From positions 1 through 64,000 of the forward strand of contig JAFRIW010000056.1 in NCBI GenBank assembly GCA_017432565.1: a stretch of DNA of 64,000 nucleotides. The letters are read 5' to 3'. A model generated the notes under the pieces. It was given only the letters and a program-made list of their open reading frames with translations. It ran no database searches and was not told the DNA's origin. The DNA is from Lachnospiraceae bacterium (GTDB taxonomy: Bacteria; Bacillota; Clostridia; Lachnospirales; Lachnospiraceae). This document shows, piece after piece, positions 38,207-48,437 of this stretch (position 1 is the first letter of the stretch; each line of letters opens with the position of its first letter). The translations under genes were made by a program, and so were the position numbers.

Positions 38207-41127
38207 TTATGCCTCGTATCGAAGATTTCTTTCCTGAATGGACAGATTCAAGGCCGATGATTTATGCATACACAGACGACCAGTATCCCGGCTGTCTGAA
38301 GGTGGGCTATACGGCTGTTAATGTAGACCAACGTGTTGCGCAGCAGTATCCGACAAAGCGCCCTGACGGATCTGTTCCATATAAGATTGTTCTCCGTGAG
38401 CCTGCCATGTATCCTGATGGCAGTGTATTTACGGATCATGATGTCCATGCTATTCTCCGCAAAAAAGGAATTAATGCCGTAGGTGGCGAATGGTTTCGAT
38501 GCACCGTCAAGGATGTGCAGGCTGCTGTTGTTGCCGTGAAGACAGGTACTTTGAACACGGAAAACAGGACGCAAACGTTCAAGATGCGACCTGAGCAGGC
38601 ACAGGCTGTCGATAAGACTATCGCCTATTACAAGAATATGGAAGACGAAGGTTCAGGTCGTGTGCCCAAATTTCTTTGGAACGCAAAAATGCGCTTCGGA
38701 AAAACTTTTGCAGCGTATCAGCTGGCTAAGAAGATGGGCTTTACTCGCGTCCTCATCCTTACTTTTAAACCTGCGGTAGAATCTGCCTGGTACGACGATC
38801 TTGTTCAGCATGTTGATTTCGAAGGTTGGCAGTTTATTTCCAGGCCGTCAAATCCAGGGGAACCGAATACGGACGTGCAATATAAGAACGCCGACAAGAG
38901 TAGGCCTATCGTCTGTTTTGGTTCCTTCCAGGATTTCCTTGGTGTCGACAAAAACACCGGAGGCATCAAGTCCAAGAACGAGTGGGTCCATACGACCAAC
39001 TGGGACCTTGTCATTTTTGACGAGTACCATTTCGGCGCCTGGAAGGAGAATGCGAAAAACCTTTTCGAATCTGATGAGGACGATTTCGACGAGGATTTGA
39101 CTAATTACGATCGCGGCAATGCCTACGATGAAACATGGCTACCAATCACAACAAGTCACTACCTCTTCCTATCCGGAACACCGTTTAGAGCGTTAAACTC
39201 TGGTGAATTCATCGAGGATCAGATTTATAACTGGACATACAGCGATGAACAGCGGGCAAAAACCGCATGGAAAGGTGCTGATAATCCGTATGAAGCTCTG
39301 CCTCGGATGGTCATGCTGACCTATAAGATCCCTGATTCCATTCAGAGAATTGCCAAGCAGGGAGAATTTGATGAATTCGACTTGAACGTGTTCTTTTCTG
39401 CCACAGGCAAAGAAAAAGATGCCAAGTTCGTTTATGAAGATTATGTTCAGAAGTGGCTCGACCTTATTCGAGGTTCTTATCTGGAAACGACGGTGGACGA
39501 GTTAAAGCTGGGCGCAGAAAAGCCACCTATGCCATATTCCGACACGCGCCTTCTGAACGTGTTGTCACATACACTATGGTTCTTGCCGAACGTAGCGTCC
39601 TGCTATGCAATGGCGAATCTACTGGCCCAAAAGCAGAACACTTTCTACCACGATTATACGATCAATATATGTGCGGGAACGAAAGCTGGTGTGGGTCTTG
39701 CAGCACTGGAACCCGTACAGAAGTCGATGGGCAATCCGCTTGAGACGAAGACTATCACACTGTCCTGCGGAAAGCTAACAACAGGTGTAACGATCAAGCC
39801 GTGGACCGGCATCTTCATGCTGAGAAACTTGAAGTCTCCTGAGACCTACTTCCAAGCAGCATTTCGCGTACAGTCTCCGTGGGAGATTACAACAGACAGT
39901 GGAAGACATGAGATTGTTAAGAAAGAATGTTACCTGTTCGATTTTGCGCTTGATCGTGCGTTGAAACAAATTTCTGATTATAGCTGCCGTCTGAATGTAC
40001 AAGAATCGAACCCAGAGAAGAAGGTTGGAGAGTTTATATCTTTTCTGCCAGTCCTGGCATATGACGGAAGTGCTATGCGTCAGGTAGATGCAGGCGAGAT
40101 TCTCGACATTGCAATGGCAGGAACATCCGCTACACTTCTTGCGAAACGTTGGGAGTCGGCATTGCTTGTTAATGTCGATAATGAGACCCTTGCTCGCCTA
40201 ATGGCGAACGAAGCCGCCATGGAGGCCTTGATGCGTATTGAAGGCTTCCGTTCCCTGAATCAGGATATAGAAACCATTATCAACAAGTCCGAACATGTCA
40301 AACAGGCAAAGAAGAACGCTGAGAAGCTGACTCCGAAGGAGAAGAAACAACTCTCTGATGAAGAAAAGGAGTACAAGTCCAAGCGTAAGCAGATTCAAGA
40401 GAAACTGATCAAGTTCGCTACGCGTATTCCTGTGTTCATGTACCTGACAGATTACCGTGAATACAGCCTCAAGGATGTTATTACGAAACTGGAACCTGGT
40501 CTTTTTAAGAAAGTGACTGGCCTTAATCTGGGAGATTTCGAACTGCTGGTATCTTTGAATGTCTTCAACGAAGCACTTATGAATGATGCAGTATACAAAT
40601 TCAAGCGTTATGAAGATGCCTCTCTGTCATACTCTGGTGTGAACAAGCATGAAGGCGAAGCGGTTGGTTTGTTCAGCACGGTTCTGAGTCGTGAGGATTA
40701 TGACATGATGGCAGGTCAGCTGGCATCTTCAATGGTTGCTGCAAAACAGGATCCGAACGACCTGCCAGACTTCACTACAACTGCTCAATTTGAAGACGAC
40801 GATGAGGAAGATGAGCAGTCAGCAGGTAATGTACAAAAAACACATGAGAGCATGCCTCCAGTGACAAGAAAATCGATTGTTCCGACCCCGCCTCCGACAA
40901 GGCCTAAACCGGTCCCGGTACCGCCGAAGCCAGCAGCGCCTTTCGATCCAAAGAAGATGATGATCGGAGCGAAAGTTCGGCATAAGGCATTTGGCGAAGG
41001 TACTGTCATCAAGTCAGATGGCCGCATTATTACTGTTGAATTCAATGGTGATGCACAGGGTATGGTGCAGAAGAAGTTCGCATTCCCTGGAGCTTTCCAG
41101 GATGGATTCCTTTCCTTTATAGACTAG
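38203..41127 (+). CDS. GIY-YIG nuclease - superfamily 2 helicase fusion, putative restriction subunit
   Basis: 974 residues. Residues 18-105 form a GIY-YIG/T5orf172-like domain ([20 protein letters not shown], ending GGEWFRC). A DEAD/DEAH-type SF2 motor follows, with Walker [15 protein letters not shown] near 165, the [12 protein letters not shown] box near 270, and [10 protein letters not shown] as motif III. Motif VI-like [11 protein letters not shown] is near 555. A Pro-rich linker ([17 protein letters not shown]) leads to a C-terminal Tudor-like domain ([16 protein letters not shown]). ATP-driven motor plus nuclease plus adjacent methylases suggest a restriction-modification or related defence system. 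Confidence 0.83.
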   Translation: MIMPRIEDFFPEWTDSRPMIYAYTDDQYPGCLKVGYTAVNVDQRVAQQYPTKRPDGSVPYKIVLREPAMYPDGSVFTDHDVHAILRKKGINAVGGEWFRCTVKDVQAAVVAVKTGTLNTENRTQTFKMRPEQAQAVDKTIAYYKNMEDEGSGRVPKFLWNAKMRFGKTFAAYQLAKKMGFTRVLILTFKPAVESAWYDDLVQHVDFEGWQFISRPSNPGEPNTDVQYKNADKSRPIVCFGSFQDFLGVDKNTGGIKSKNEWVHTTNWDLVIFDEYHFGAWKENAKNLFESDEDDFDEDLTNYDRGNAYDETWLPITTSHYLFLSGTPFRALNSGEFIEDQIYNWTYSDEQRAKTAWKGADNPYEALPRMVMLTYKIPDSIQRIAKQGEFDEFDLNVFFSATGKEKDAKFVYEDYVQKWLDLIRGSYLETTVDELKLGAEKPPMPYSDTRLLNVLSHTLWFLPNVASCYAMANLLAQKQNTFYHDYTINICAGTKAGVGLAALEPVQKSMGNPLETKTITLSCGKLTTGVTIKPWTGIFMLRNLKSPETYFQAAFRVQSPWEITTDSGRHEIVKKECYLFDFALDRALKQISDYSCRLNVQESNPEKKVGEFISFLPVLAYDGSAMRQVDAGEILDIAMAGTSATLLAKRWESALLVNVDNETLARLMANEAAMEALMRIEGFRSLNQDIETIINKSEHVKQAKKNAEKLTPKEKKQLSDEEKEYKSKRKQIQEKLIKFATRIPVFMYLTDYREYSLKDVITKLEPGLFKKVTGLNLGDFELLVSLNVFNEALMNDAVYKFKRYEDASLSYSGVNKHEGEAVGLFSTVLSREDYDMMAGQLASSMVAAKQDPNDLPDFTTTAQFEDDDEEDEQSAGNVQKTHESMPPVTRKSIVPTPPPTRPKPVPVPPKPAAPFDPKKMMIGAKVRHKAFGEGTVIKSDGRIITVEFNGDAQGMVQKKFAFPGAFQDGFLSFID

Positions 41128-41216
41128 AATATGTATAAAATGAGGCTTTATAGCTTCGACTAAGGCAGTCAGTGGATTCAAACCTGAAAAAGAGGAATAG
41201 TAAAGGAAGTGAAATT

Positions 41217-41423
41217 ATGGGCCTGTTTTCATCACTGTTTGGAAAGAGAGAACAAAATAAAGTAAAAGGCACTATTACTATGGAATCCCCAAAAGAAGCC
41301 CCTATGCTGAAACCCACTCTTCACTTGAAGGGAAAACCAGACGCAAATGGCTTGTATCCGGCTGAACTGGTAATGCTTTATTATGCTGAGAAGTACAAGG
41401 TTACGGAAGCGTTAATTTCATGA
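41217..41423 (+). pseudogene. Fragment of the N-terminus of a SAP-domain-like cytoplasmic protein
   Basis: 68 residues starting MGLFSSLFGKREQNK and containing LHLKGKPDANGLYPAELVML followed by YYAEKYKVTEA. From memory this resembles the first part of long Lachnospiraceae proteins annotated as SAP-domain-containing, in which the chain continues well past this point. Here it ends after EALIS. A strong AAAGGAAGTGAAATT ribosome site remains at 41217. It is probably a broken remnant, or is coupled through ATGA to the next frame. Confidence 0.5.
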
Positions 41424-41848
41424 ATGCAACATTAGCCGACAAAGTGCTGATGGATGGTAAACTGGCCGACGATGAAATCTACCTTGGGGTGATGGCATAC
41501 AACCGATTTATGTTTGTGATTTTATCTTCTAATGCTCTAATTGATATTAGTCTTGCCCATAAAGAAACAGAATTATTTGAAAAATATGTTATTACCAATT
41601 TTGCGAAATCTATTAAACAACAGGATGTTGATTATGCTGCTGAAAGCCTTGCTGGGCTAATATCTTTAAAAAATAAGAATGAAAATAATATGATAGATAT
41701 GGTCATGGCGTCTTTGACATTCGGTGCCATGTACTTTTATATTGACATAACTGACAAAACACAGGCAGCTCATATGTGGTTTTATACACGAGAGTTGCAA
41801 AAAGCTATTTTAGATGGAAATTATTATGGCTTCTTAAAACTTGATTAA
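41420..41848 (+). CDS. Hypothetical protein
   Basis: 142 residues, mostly helical, no recognised family, no signal peptide; one moderately hydrophobic stretch (NRFMFVILSSNALIDISLAH) is too polar to call a membrane helix. Its ATG overlaps the previous stop as ATGA, which suggests translational coupling. Alternatively the two frames are one gene split by a frameshift or an internal deletion. Confidence 0.45.
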   Translation: MNATLADKVLMDGKLADDEIYLGVMAYNRFMFVILSSNALIDISLAHKETELFEKYVITNFAKSIKQQDVDYAAESLAGLISLKNKNENNMIDMVMASLTFGAMYFYIDITDKTQAAHMWFYTRELQKAILDGNYYGFLKLD

Positions 41849-41870
41849 GTATCCGTGGGAGAATAATGAT

Positions 41871-42122
41871 ATGACTAAATGTCCCCGCTGCGGCGAGCCT
41901 ATGACCGGCGGAATATGTGATAACTGCGGATTTCCGATGACTGTCCCAAATGATGAGGAAAGTGGACTACATATGAAAATGCCATTGAGGCGCTTGACGG
42001 AAGAAGAAATGCAGGATATCTACGAAAGCCTGGATAGAGAAGACAAAAACGCGGTGGATCGAATGGTGGCCAGTGGCAGAAATCGCGAAATAGTACTGAG
42101 AGCAGCCAGGGATCTCTGGTAA
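41871..42122 (+). CDS. Small zinc-ribbon protein
   Basis: 83 residues. Residues 1-25 are a CPRCGEPMTGGICDNCGFPM zinc ribbon (CxxC, 9 residues, CxxC). The rest is charged and helical (LTEEEMQDIYESLDREDKNA). Function unknown. The ATG at 41871 is preferred because CCGTGGGAGAATAAT precedes it; the longer in-frame start at 41841 does not have one. Confidence 0.6.
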   Translation: MTKCPRCGEPMTGGICDNCGFPMTVPNDEESGLHMKMPLRRLTEEEMQDIYESLDREDKNAVDRMVASGRNREIVLRAARDLW

Positions 42123-42198
42123 ATAAAGCAGACGTAGAAGTGAGTATAGTTTTTTAAAAGAAATCCTAGGATATATTACAACAGCATCATCAGGACAA

Positions 42199-43113
42199 AT
42201 GACAGAATACAGCACAGAAAAGAGTTATCTAACTGGTGATCCGTATGCCGTACACGATAAGCTCCAGTACGATCCGCACCCTACAAGAGAACGTCTGCTG
42301 GATATAATGGATCGCTATCATAGTAATGATTACAACCTTAGGGATCAGGCACAAATAGATATGCTTGGAATCCTTTCTCCATACATTCTCGGTATCATAA
42401 ACACAAAATACGATACTTACAAAAAAGATCATCTGGAAGATTTATTCGCTCATGCCTATGAGGGAGTATTGATCGGGATGAAAACGTATGATCCAGAGAA
42501 GGGAACGCCAACCACCTGGTTTCACAAGTTTATTATGGGTGGAATTAAGCGTTACATATATTCGCAGGTGCACCATACTTCATTTCATTATTACGCAGCG
42601 GGGAAAAAGGTATATGCATATATAGATGCACAGGCGGAGAAAGACATTCCATGTACGCTAAAGGATATTAACATCGAAACTGGCGTACCGGTAAGGACTT
42701 TAAAGAATTGTATCAAAGTAAACTCGGTGACAGCAGGCTCTATCAGTACTGGAGTTGAAGACCTGGAAATTCCAACTGATTACGGCGATCCGGAAAGATA
42801 TACAGAGCAAAGAGAGGCGTCGGAGACCATCCAACGCCTTATTCTTGGAAAAGAATCTGAGACAGGAGAGTTCACCAACAGCATTCTTGATAAGTATGAA
42901 CAGTCAATCCTAATTTTATACTATGGACTTGACGGAAAAGGGCGTAGAAATATAGCTGAGATCGAGTCTGTTACCGGGATCCCAAAAGACCAGATAAAGA
43001 GGAGAATCTGGCGCCTTCTTAGAAGGCTGAGGTGTGAGCTTGGACAAGAAAGGTGGAAAGCCAGGCTGAATGAAATTAACAGGAGAAAACAGCAGAATAT
43101 AACATGTACCTGA
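42199..43113 (+). CDS. Sigma-70-like RNA polymerase sigma factor
   Basis: 304 residues. The HLEDLFAHAYEGVLIGMKTY then DPEKGTPTTWFHKFIMGGI segment is a sigma region 2 pattern. The C-terminus IAEIESVTGIPKDQIKRRIW then RLLRRLRCELG is a region 4 HTH. Between them lies a region 3-like segment. It could direct transcription of island genes, or act as an HTH regulator derived from a sigma factor. Its N-terminus, with YLTGDPYAVHDKLQYDPH, resembles the N-terminus of the acyl-ligase frame at 60909. Confidence 0.75.
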   Translation: MTEYSTEKSYLTGDPYAVHDKLQYDPHPTRERLLDIMDRYHSNDYNLRDQAQIDMLGILSPYILGIINTKYDTYKKDHLEDLFAHAYEGVLIGMKTYDPEKGTPTTWFHKFIMGGIKRYIYSQVHHTSFHYYAAGKKVYAYIDAQAEKDIPCTLKDINIETGVPVRTLKNCIKVNSVTAGSISTGVEDLEIPTDYGDPERYTEQREASETIQRLILGKESETGEFTNSILDKYEQSILILYYGLDGKGRRNIAEIESVTGIPKDQIKRRIWRLLRRLRCELGQERWKARLNEINRRKQQNITCT

Positions 43114-43118
43114 AATTG

Positions 43119-43150
43119 CCGACTGGATATATAAATCCAGCGGTTTTATT
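43119..43150 (+). terminator. Terminator after the sigma-like gene
   Basis: Stem CCG-A-CTGGAT / ATCCAG-CGG with a 6-base loop, followed by TTTTATTTG, begins 5 bases after the sigma-like stop codon. Confidence 0.65.
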
Positions 43151-43197
43151 TGAATAAGAAATATTCAAGAATAATAGTGAGAATTCACAAATCAGAC

Positions 43198-43214
43198 CTG
43201 CACAATTTGTGCAG
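43198..43214 (+). promoter_or_regulatory. Upstream dyad of the MerR-type regulator (second operator or hairpin)
   Basis: CTGCACAA-T-TTGTGCAG is a perfect 17-bp dyad that shares CTGCACA-N3-TGTGCAG with the dyad inside the promoter, 40 bases downstream. A run ATTTTTTAT follows it, so it could also act as a terminator. Confidence 0.6.
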
Positions 43215-43233
43215 ATTTTTTATGCTCCTGAGC

Positions 43234-43264
43234 TTGACTGCACACAGTGTGCAGGTCGTATAGT
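43234..43264 (+). promoter_or_regulatory. MerR-type promoter with 19-bp spacer and dyad operator
   Basis: TTGACT at 43234-43239 and TATAGT at 43259-43264 are separated by 19 bases, the over-long spacer typical of MerR-activated promoters. Inside lies the perfect dyad CTGCACAC-A-GTGTGCAG (43238-43254). The promoter reads into the MerR-type gene at 43304, which suggests autoregulation. Confidence 0.8.
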
Positions 43265-43303
43265 GTGATTACACCCGGGGGATACAAGAAAGGAGGATGT
43301 CGA

Positions 43304-44479
43304 GTGGAGGAAGACAAAGGAAAATCTCTTCGTGAGGTATGTGAAATAACAGGAGCCACAAGACGCGGTATACAAAATCTGGAAAAACTTGGGCTCATAG
43401 CACCATTATCGACAAGAGGAGTGAGAAACGCTTGTCAGTATGATGAAGCAACAATAATCAAGTTGCGAGAGATTCTTATATTTCAGGAGTGCGGTTTTTC
43501 TATAGCTCAGATTAAAACAATACTGGAAAAGACAGAGCGTGAGAAAAGAGCAGCTATCAGGAAAAGTATTAAAAAGCTGGAGGAAAGAAAAGAGCGAATT
43601 GAAGAGATGATAGCATTTGCATCATCTATATATGAAGGACCCGTTAAGCAGTTATTGTTAGGAAGTATTGAACCAGTCGATATAGGAGAGTTTGCTAAAT
43701 TAATAAAGGCTGTAAGGACGGTACTCGAAAATGTGAATACTCCTTCGCCGAAGATCGATAAAAATAGGATAAAAGGACGAGAAAGAGAGATGGAAATTGA
43801 AGGCCGCAAAATCGTGCTTTTATTCTCTGAACTATTCGAGAAGGGAAATGCGTCAGAGGCAGAAGTGGGGGCATTGATAGAAAAAACGAAGAAATATGTT
43901 ACTGAATATTTCGTTGACTGTCATGATGTAGATCTGTGGTGGCTCAGTGGAGTGGTCCAAGCGGAAAAAGAGCACGCATGGATTACCAGCATAGTCAGTA
44001 CGGAATGTGCTGATTATATCTCGGAACAACTGGCGAATTATAGTGGTTCAATGGAGGACTTGTATAATGCAGTATTTTCAAAAGATTTTTTGGAGGACTT
44101 GGAAGTCCAGATAGATGAAATTTATAACATCTATCGAGGGGATCAAGATGTGGAATCGGTAGAGGGGGTGATTAATCTACTCAACAATATTGATGTCAAC
44201 GACGATAGAGTGATTCAGCTGCTAAAAAATATAGATTATCAGTTTAGCTGTTATTCATCATTTATAAACATCCCTTTATTTTGGAATATTTATATGACTT
44301 ACAAAGATAATGCCGATATCGTTCTGAAAGCTGTATGTGATTCTACAGATGAAGATATAGAAGTTGTTCGATCTGACTTGGAAAAACTCAAATTTGAAGA
44401 ATTAGCTGCTGCAGCAGAACGAATAGTTATGGCATACATTGAAAAGAAGGAGGAAGTAACAAATGAAGACAAATGCTGA
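43304..44479 (+). CDS. MerR-family regulator with large C-terminal sensor region
   Basis: 391 residues from the GTG at 43304, which follows AAGAAAGGAGGATGTCGA; an upstream ATG in frame would lie in the promoter. The N-terminal winged HTH (SLREVCEITGATRRGIQNLE, KLGLIAPLSTRGVRNACQYD) and the dimerisation coiled coil at about 60-115 are MerR-like. The region at about 165-250 weakly recalls the TipAS antibiotic-binding domain of TipA-type activators. A further 130 residues are unassigned. It probably activates its own promoter and perhaps the short membrane protein that overlaps its 3' end. Confidence 0.8.
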   Translation: MEEDKGKSLREVCEITGATRRGIQNLEKLGLIAPLSTRGVRNACQYDEATIIKLREILIFQECGFSIAQIKTILEKTEREKRAAIRKSIKKLEERKERIEEMIAFASSIYEGPVKQLLLGSIEPVDIGEFAKLIKAVRTVLENVNTPSPKIDKNRIKGREREMEIEGRKIVLLFSELFEKGNASEAEVGALIEKTKKYVTEYFVDCHDVDLWWLSGVVQAEKEHAWITSIVSTECADYISEQLANYSGSMEDLYNAVFSKDFLEDLEVQIDEIYNIYRGDQDVESVEGVINLLNNIDVNDDRVIQLLKNIDYQFSCYSSFINIPLFWNIYMTYKDNADIVLKAVCDSTDEDIEVVRSDLEKLKFEELAAAAERIVMAYIEKKEEVTNEDKC

Positions 44480-44876
44480 AAAGAAAGAGATTGTTCTTGA
44501 TAATAATACAATGTCACCGGTTAATGCCGAAGAATCTTATTCGGAGTATATTATTCCTAATGTAGCCAACGCTGGCAAAATAGCCAGTACCAGCATTGAG
44601 GGCATTAAAAATGCCGAACAAGGCGCAAGAGAGGTGGCATTGAAGGCAAATGAAACAATTGCTGATGCAAACAGAGTGTTTGAAAAGCAGCTGGAAAATC
44701 CGAATATTTCTGATGAAGTACGTATCAACACAAATGCGGCTATATTAGAGAACTCGAGGATTGCCAAAGAAAATGCGGATGAGCAAAGGAACTTTGCTAC
44801 AAATCTTGTTGTGATGGTGTTGTGTTTCGCCGGGGCTTTACTCGGTATTCATCTTGAAAAAAAGAACATGGAATAG
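44463..44876 (+). CDS. Small C-tail-anchored membrane protein, unknown function
   Basis: 137 residues. A long helical, Ala-rich cytoplasmic part (residues about 25-110, likely coiled coil) is followed by one C-terminal membrane helix (NLVVMVLCFAGALLGIHL). The start overlaps the MerR gene by 17 bases, with AAGAAGGAGG before the ATG, so the two are co-translated. It may be the target or partner of the MerR sensor. I recognise no family. Confidence 0.55.
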   Translation: MKTNAEKKEIVLDNNTMSPVNAEESYSEYIIPNVANAGKIASTSIEGIKNAEQGAREVALKANETIADANRVFEKQLENPNISDEVRINTNAAILENSRIAKENADEQRNFATNLVVMVLCFAGALLGIHLEKKNME

Positions 44877-45942
<1,066 letters not shown>

Positions 45943-46008
45943 GATGAAGGATCTTTTGAAAAATCATTTTTGTCAGTTACAAATAAATAATAAAAGAGGT
46001 ACAGAGTC

Positions 46009-46872
46009 ATGACTATAGAACAATACATTCTCATGAGAAAAAAAGAGGACGGCCTAAATGAATATGACCTTTCGAAGCGCAGTGAAAATATACGTATCTG
46101 TGTAAACTATATCTTTGAATACTTTGACAATTATCTGGAGAACAGCCCGGATTCTGAGAAGACATTCCTTGAAGAACAGAAACAGGATAAATACAGACAA
46201 TTAGTATCAGAGTATTCTCCCGATGTTCAAGATTGGCTTGTTGAGCTTAATTCGAGAACCGGTAAACACGTACACCTGCATCTCAAACGCCTGATAGACG
46301 ATACATATTTCCTGTTATTTAATACAGATTCGGAGTTTCGCTCTCTGTCTTATGCAATCTACCCTAAGGCAATAAAAAAAGTCAAAGCATTAGAGGGTGA
46401 GGGTGAAATGATTTATAAATTCATACGTGACAAGCACAGAATCAGAAGTGAGTTCACGTTGGAGGATCAAAGTATACATATTACCGATAATATTGATCAA
46501 TGGATATCTAACACATTCAAAAAGTATGGGGTAAATATCTTTGCATTCTGCAGTGCATGGTGTTCGTATTTCTCATTCACACCCGCTTTATGGGAGAAAC
46601 AAAGAAAAAAGAGAAATCACGAATACGATTCATTACTTGAAGATAAAAGATATGACCTGAGCAGCTATATGTTCTGGGATTATGATTATAAAGCCGACGG
46701 AGAGCGCTTTGGCTTAAATACTCTATATCGGAATATGCCTAAAAAGGATTTCACGAGAGGAAAAAAACAATACTTTGATGCTGTTATGATGTACTGGTGG
46801 ACTCATTTTTGTGATAATGATGAAAAGGCATGGGAAGAATATCGTGTCCAGCTGGAAGAAAAGAGCTATTAG
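46009..46872 (+). CDS. Hypothetical protein
   Basis: 287 residues, soluble, rich in aromatic and charged residues, with no recognised motif. The C-terminal part is unusually Tyr/Trp-rich (YDLSSYMFWDYDYKADGERF, then YFDAVMMYWWTHF). AAAAGAGGTACAGAGTC precedes the ATG at 46009. It sits between the recombinase and the CHAP protein, which follows after 37 bases. Confidence 0.5.
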   Translation: MTIEQYILMRKKEDGLNEYDLSKRSENIRICVNYIFEYFDNYLENSPDSEKTFLEEQKQDKYRQLVSEYSPDVQDWLVELNSRTGKHVHLHLKRLIDDTYFLLFNTDSEFRSLSYAIYPKAIKKVKALEGEGEMIYKFIRDKHRIRSEFTLEDQSIHITDNIDQWISNTFKKYGVNIFAFCSAWCSYFSFTPALWEKQRKKRNHEYDSLLEDKRYDLSSYMFWDYDYKADGERFGLNTLYRNMPKKDFTRGKKQYFDAVMMYWWTHFCDNDEKAWEEYRVQLEEKSY

Positions 46873-46909
46873 GTATCTGTTAAACAAATCGGAATTTCGT
46901 GAGGAGCAT

Positions 46910-47434
46910 ATGAAAAAGGCAACGAGAGAACATCTGGCCAAAGTTGCGAAGGAAATGGCGCTGGTTCCGTTTCACGGAGCGGTTGATGGACTCGAGTCCA
47001 ATCTTGCGCCAGTTGTGCGACCATTTCCAACGTGGAACATCAGGGAAGCGGACGGGTTATGGTGCGCGGCGTTCGTACTATATTGCTGCAGGGAAGCGGG
47101 ATTCGAGATTCCGTATAGACCCAATGAATGCAAAACCTGTCATCTGGCAGCATGCTTCGGCTGGGAGGAGTTTGCCATCAACGATCATCGGATTGAATAC
47201 CATAAAGGGACAGAGGCCTTTGTTCCGAAAGCGGGAGACATCGTCATTTATGACAGAGTTTTTGAGAACAGAGAGCACGACCATATGGGAATTGTTCTTG
47301 AGAAACGGGAGCATGCGCTTCTTGCCGCGGAAGGAAATGTCAACAACATATCCGGAATCATCGAAAGACCAATCGACGAGCATATCCGGGCATATATCCG
47401 AATTCCGGATGGATATCAGTACAGAGCGAAGTGA
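46910..47434 (+). CDS. CHAP-domain amidase/peptidase-like protein without signal peptide
   Basis: 174 residues from the ATG at 46910 after CGTGAGGAGCAT. The CHAP pattern is visible: ADGLWCAAFVLYCCREAGF, with the catalytic Cys in WCAAFV, and REHDHMGIVLEKREH, with the His in HDHMG; a Gly-Asp (AGDIVIYDR) lies between. CHAP enzymes cut peptidoglycan peptides or amides. No signal peptide or membrane anchor is present, so it would need lysis or another route to reach the wall, or act on a cytoplasmic substrate. Confidence 0.75.
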   Translation: MKKATREHLAKVAKEMALVPFHGAVDGLESNLAPVVRPFPTWNIREADGLWCAAFVLYCCREAGFEIPYRPNECKTCHLAACFGWEEFAINDHRIEYHKGTEAFVPKAGDIVIYDRVFENREHDHMGIVLEKREHALLAAEGNVNNISGIIERPIDEHIRAYIRIPDGYQYRAK

Positions 47435-47460
47435 GAAAATTCAAGTTTGACGAGGAGAAA

Positions 47461-47538
47461 ATGATCATACTGATAAGAGGAGCATCTCACACAAGAAAAA
47501 CTCTTCTGGCTCAGAAGAGGCTCGAAAAATGCAAGTAG
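47461..47538 (+). pseudogene. N-terminal remnant of a P-loop ATP-binding protein
   Basis: A 25-codon frame, IILIRGASHTRKTLLAQKRL plus four residues, preserves the start of a common Firmicutes ATP-binding protein whose P-loop normally reads GASHTGKT. Here the Gly is Arg and the frame ends after KCK. A GACGAGGAGAAA ribosome site is still present. It appears to be the cut end of a lost gene. Confidence 0.5.
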
Positions 47539-47622
47539 TGGTATGGTGGTCTCCTGATATCCATGTTACAATCACCATAAAGAAAGAGCGGCCGTGAGCA
47601 TACTGGTCGTCTCAGTATATCA

Positions 47623-47662
47623 GCAAAAAGACAACTTTCCTTGGGATGGGCGGGTTGTCTTT
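47623..47662. terminator. Bidirectional terminator between convergent genes
   Basis: AAAAAGACAAC / GTTGTCTTTTT, an 11-bp perfect stem with an 18-base loop. The A-run and T-run let it work on both strands. It separates rightward genes ending at 47,538 from the leftward regulator ending at 47,670. Confidence 0.8.
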
Positions 47663-47669
47663 TTGGTTT

Positions 47670-48437
47670 TTATGGAAGATAGTCACAGGAGCTCTTTCTT
47701 TTAATTTCCAATTCCTTTATGGGAATGCACTTAGCTTTAGAGTATTCACCCGTGGGAAGATTGATGAGTTTCCAGATAGCATTGCCTTCTTCATTCGAAG
47801 GCTGATCCGCGGTATTGCAATTGTCTTTGAAGTTAACAGTATACAAAAGATCATCAGGATGACAGCCCAATGCAGAACATATTTTTAATATATAATCCTT
47901 AGAAGGAATAACGTTTTCTTCTTCCATTCTGCGTACATATCTGCCAGAGCAGCCAATTATTTCTGCCAATTCGTCACCAGTCAGATTTCTTAAACAACGC
48001 ATATATTGAAGATTGGCGCCAAAGTAATCCAAACAGTATTCCATTCTCTCACGGGTCACTGCCTGTTTTATCATGCTGGTCATTTTCGGAGTCAGACGGA
48101 ACAGCAGCCTCTCTCCGGCGATCAGGCAGGTAGCAAAGATGGCTTCTTTTTCGTGCCGTCTTCCCTTATCAACTAAAACATTTGTCTTGCTCAGTTCAAT
48201 AACCACATCTTTAAAATCCGCATGACTTCCACCGGTAAGCTGCTGAAATATACTGTAGGGGATTTGATTGTGAAACTGCTGACGCATAGACATGGCTATT
48301 ATCAGATTAAGCACTCGTGACGTATCCTGGCTCAGATGTCTGTCATATTCAAAATAAGATAATATGTCATGCTTATCAAAAATGGCGGCTTCTGAAGGAG
48401 ATATTATTGGCCTGCCTAAGTTGTAAATAGATATCAT
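47670..48437 (-). CDS. XRE-type helix-turn-helix regulator with unusual N-terminal domain
   Basis: 255 residues. The XRE-like HTH lies at about 145-200 (YMRCLRNLTGDELAEIIGCS, GRYVRRMEEENVIPSK, then CSALGCHPDDLLY). The N-terminal 140 residues (RHLSQDTSRVLNLIIAMSMR, SIFQQLTGGSHADFKDVVIE) recall a winged-helix replication-initiator or regulator fold, but I cannot name it. The ATG at 48437 follows GAGGGAACAC. It is the only leftward gene in the island. Confidence 0.65.
   Translation of the reverse strand: MISIYNLGRPIISPSEAAIFDKHDILSYFEYDRHLSQDTSRVLNLIIAMSMRQQFHNQIPYSIFQQLTGGSHADFKDVVIELSKTNVLVDKGRRHEKEAIFATCLIAGERLLFRLTPKMTSMIKQAVTRERMEYCLDYFGANLQYMRCLRNLTGDELAEIIGCSGRYVRRMEEENVIPSKDYILKICSALGCHPDDLLYTVNFKDNCNTADQPSNEEGNAIWKLINLPTGEYSKAKCIPIKELEIKRKSSCDYLP

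Noticed and set aside
41217..41848. Programmed frameshift joining two frames
   Set aside because: There is no slippery sequence or downstream structure at the overlap; simple coupling or decay is likelier.
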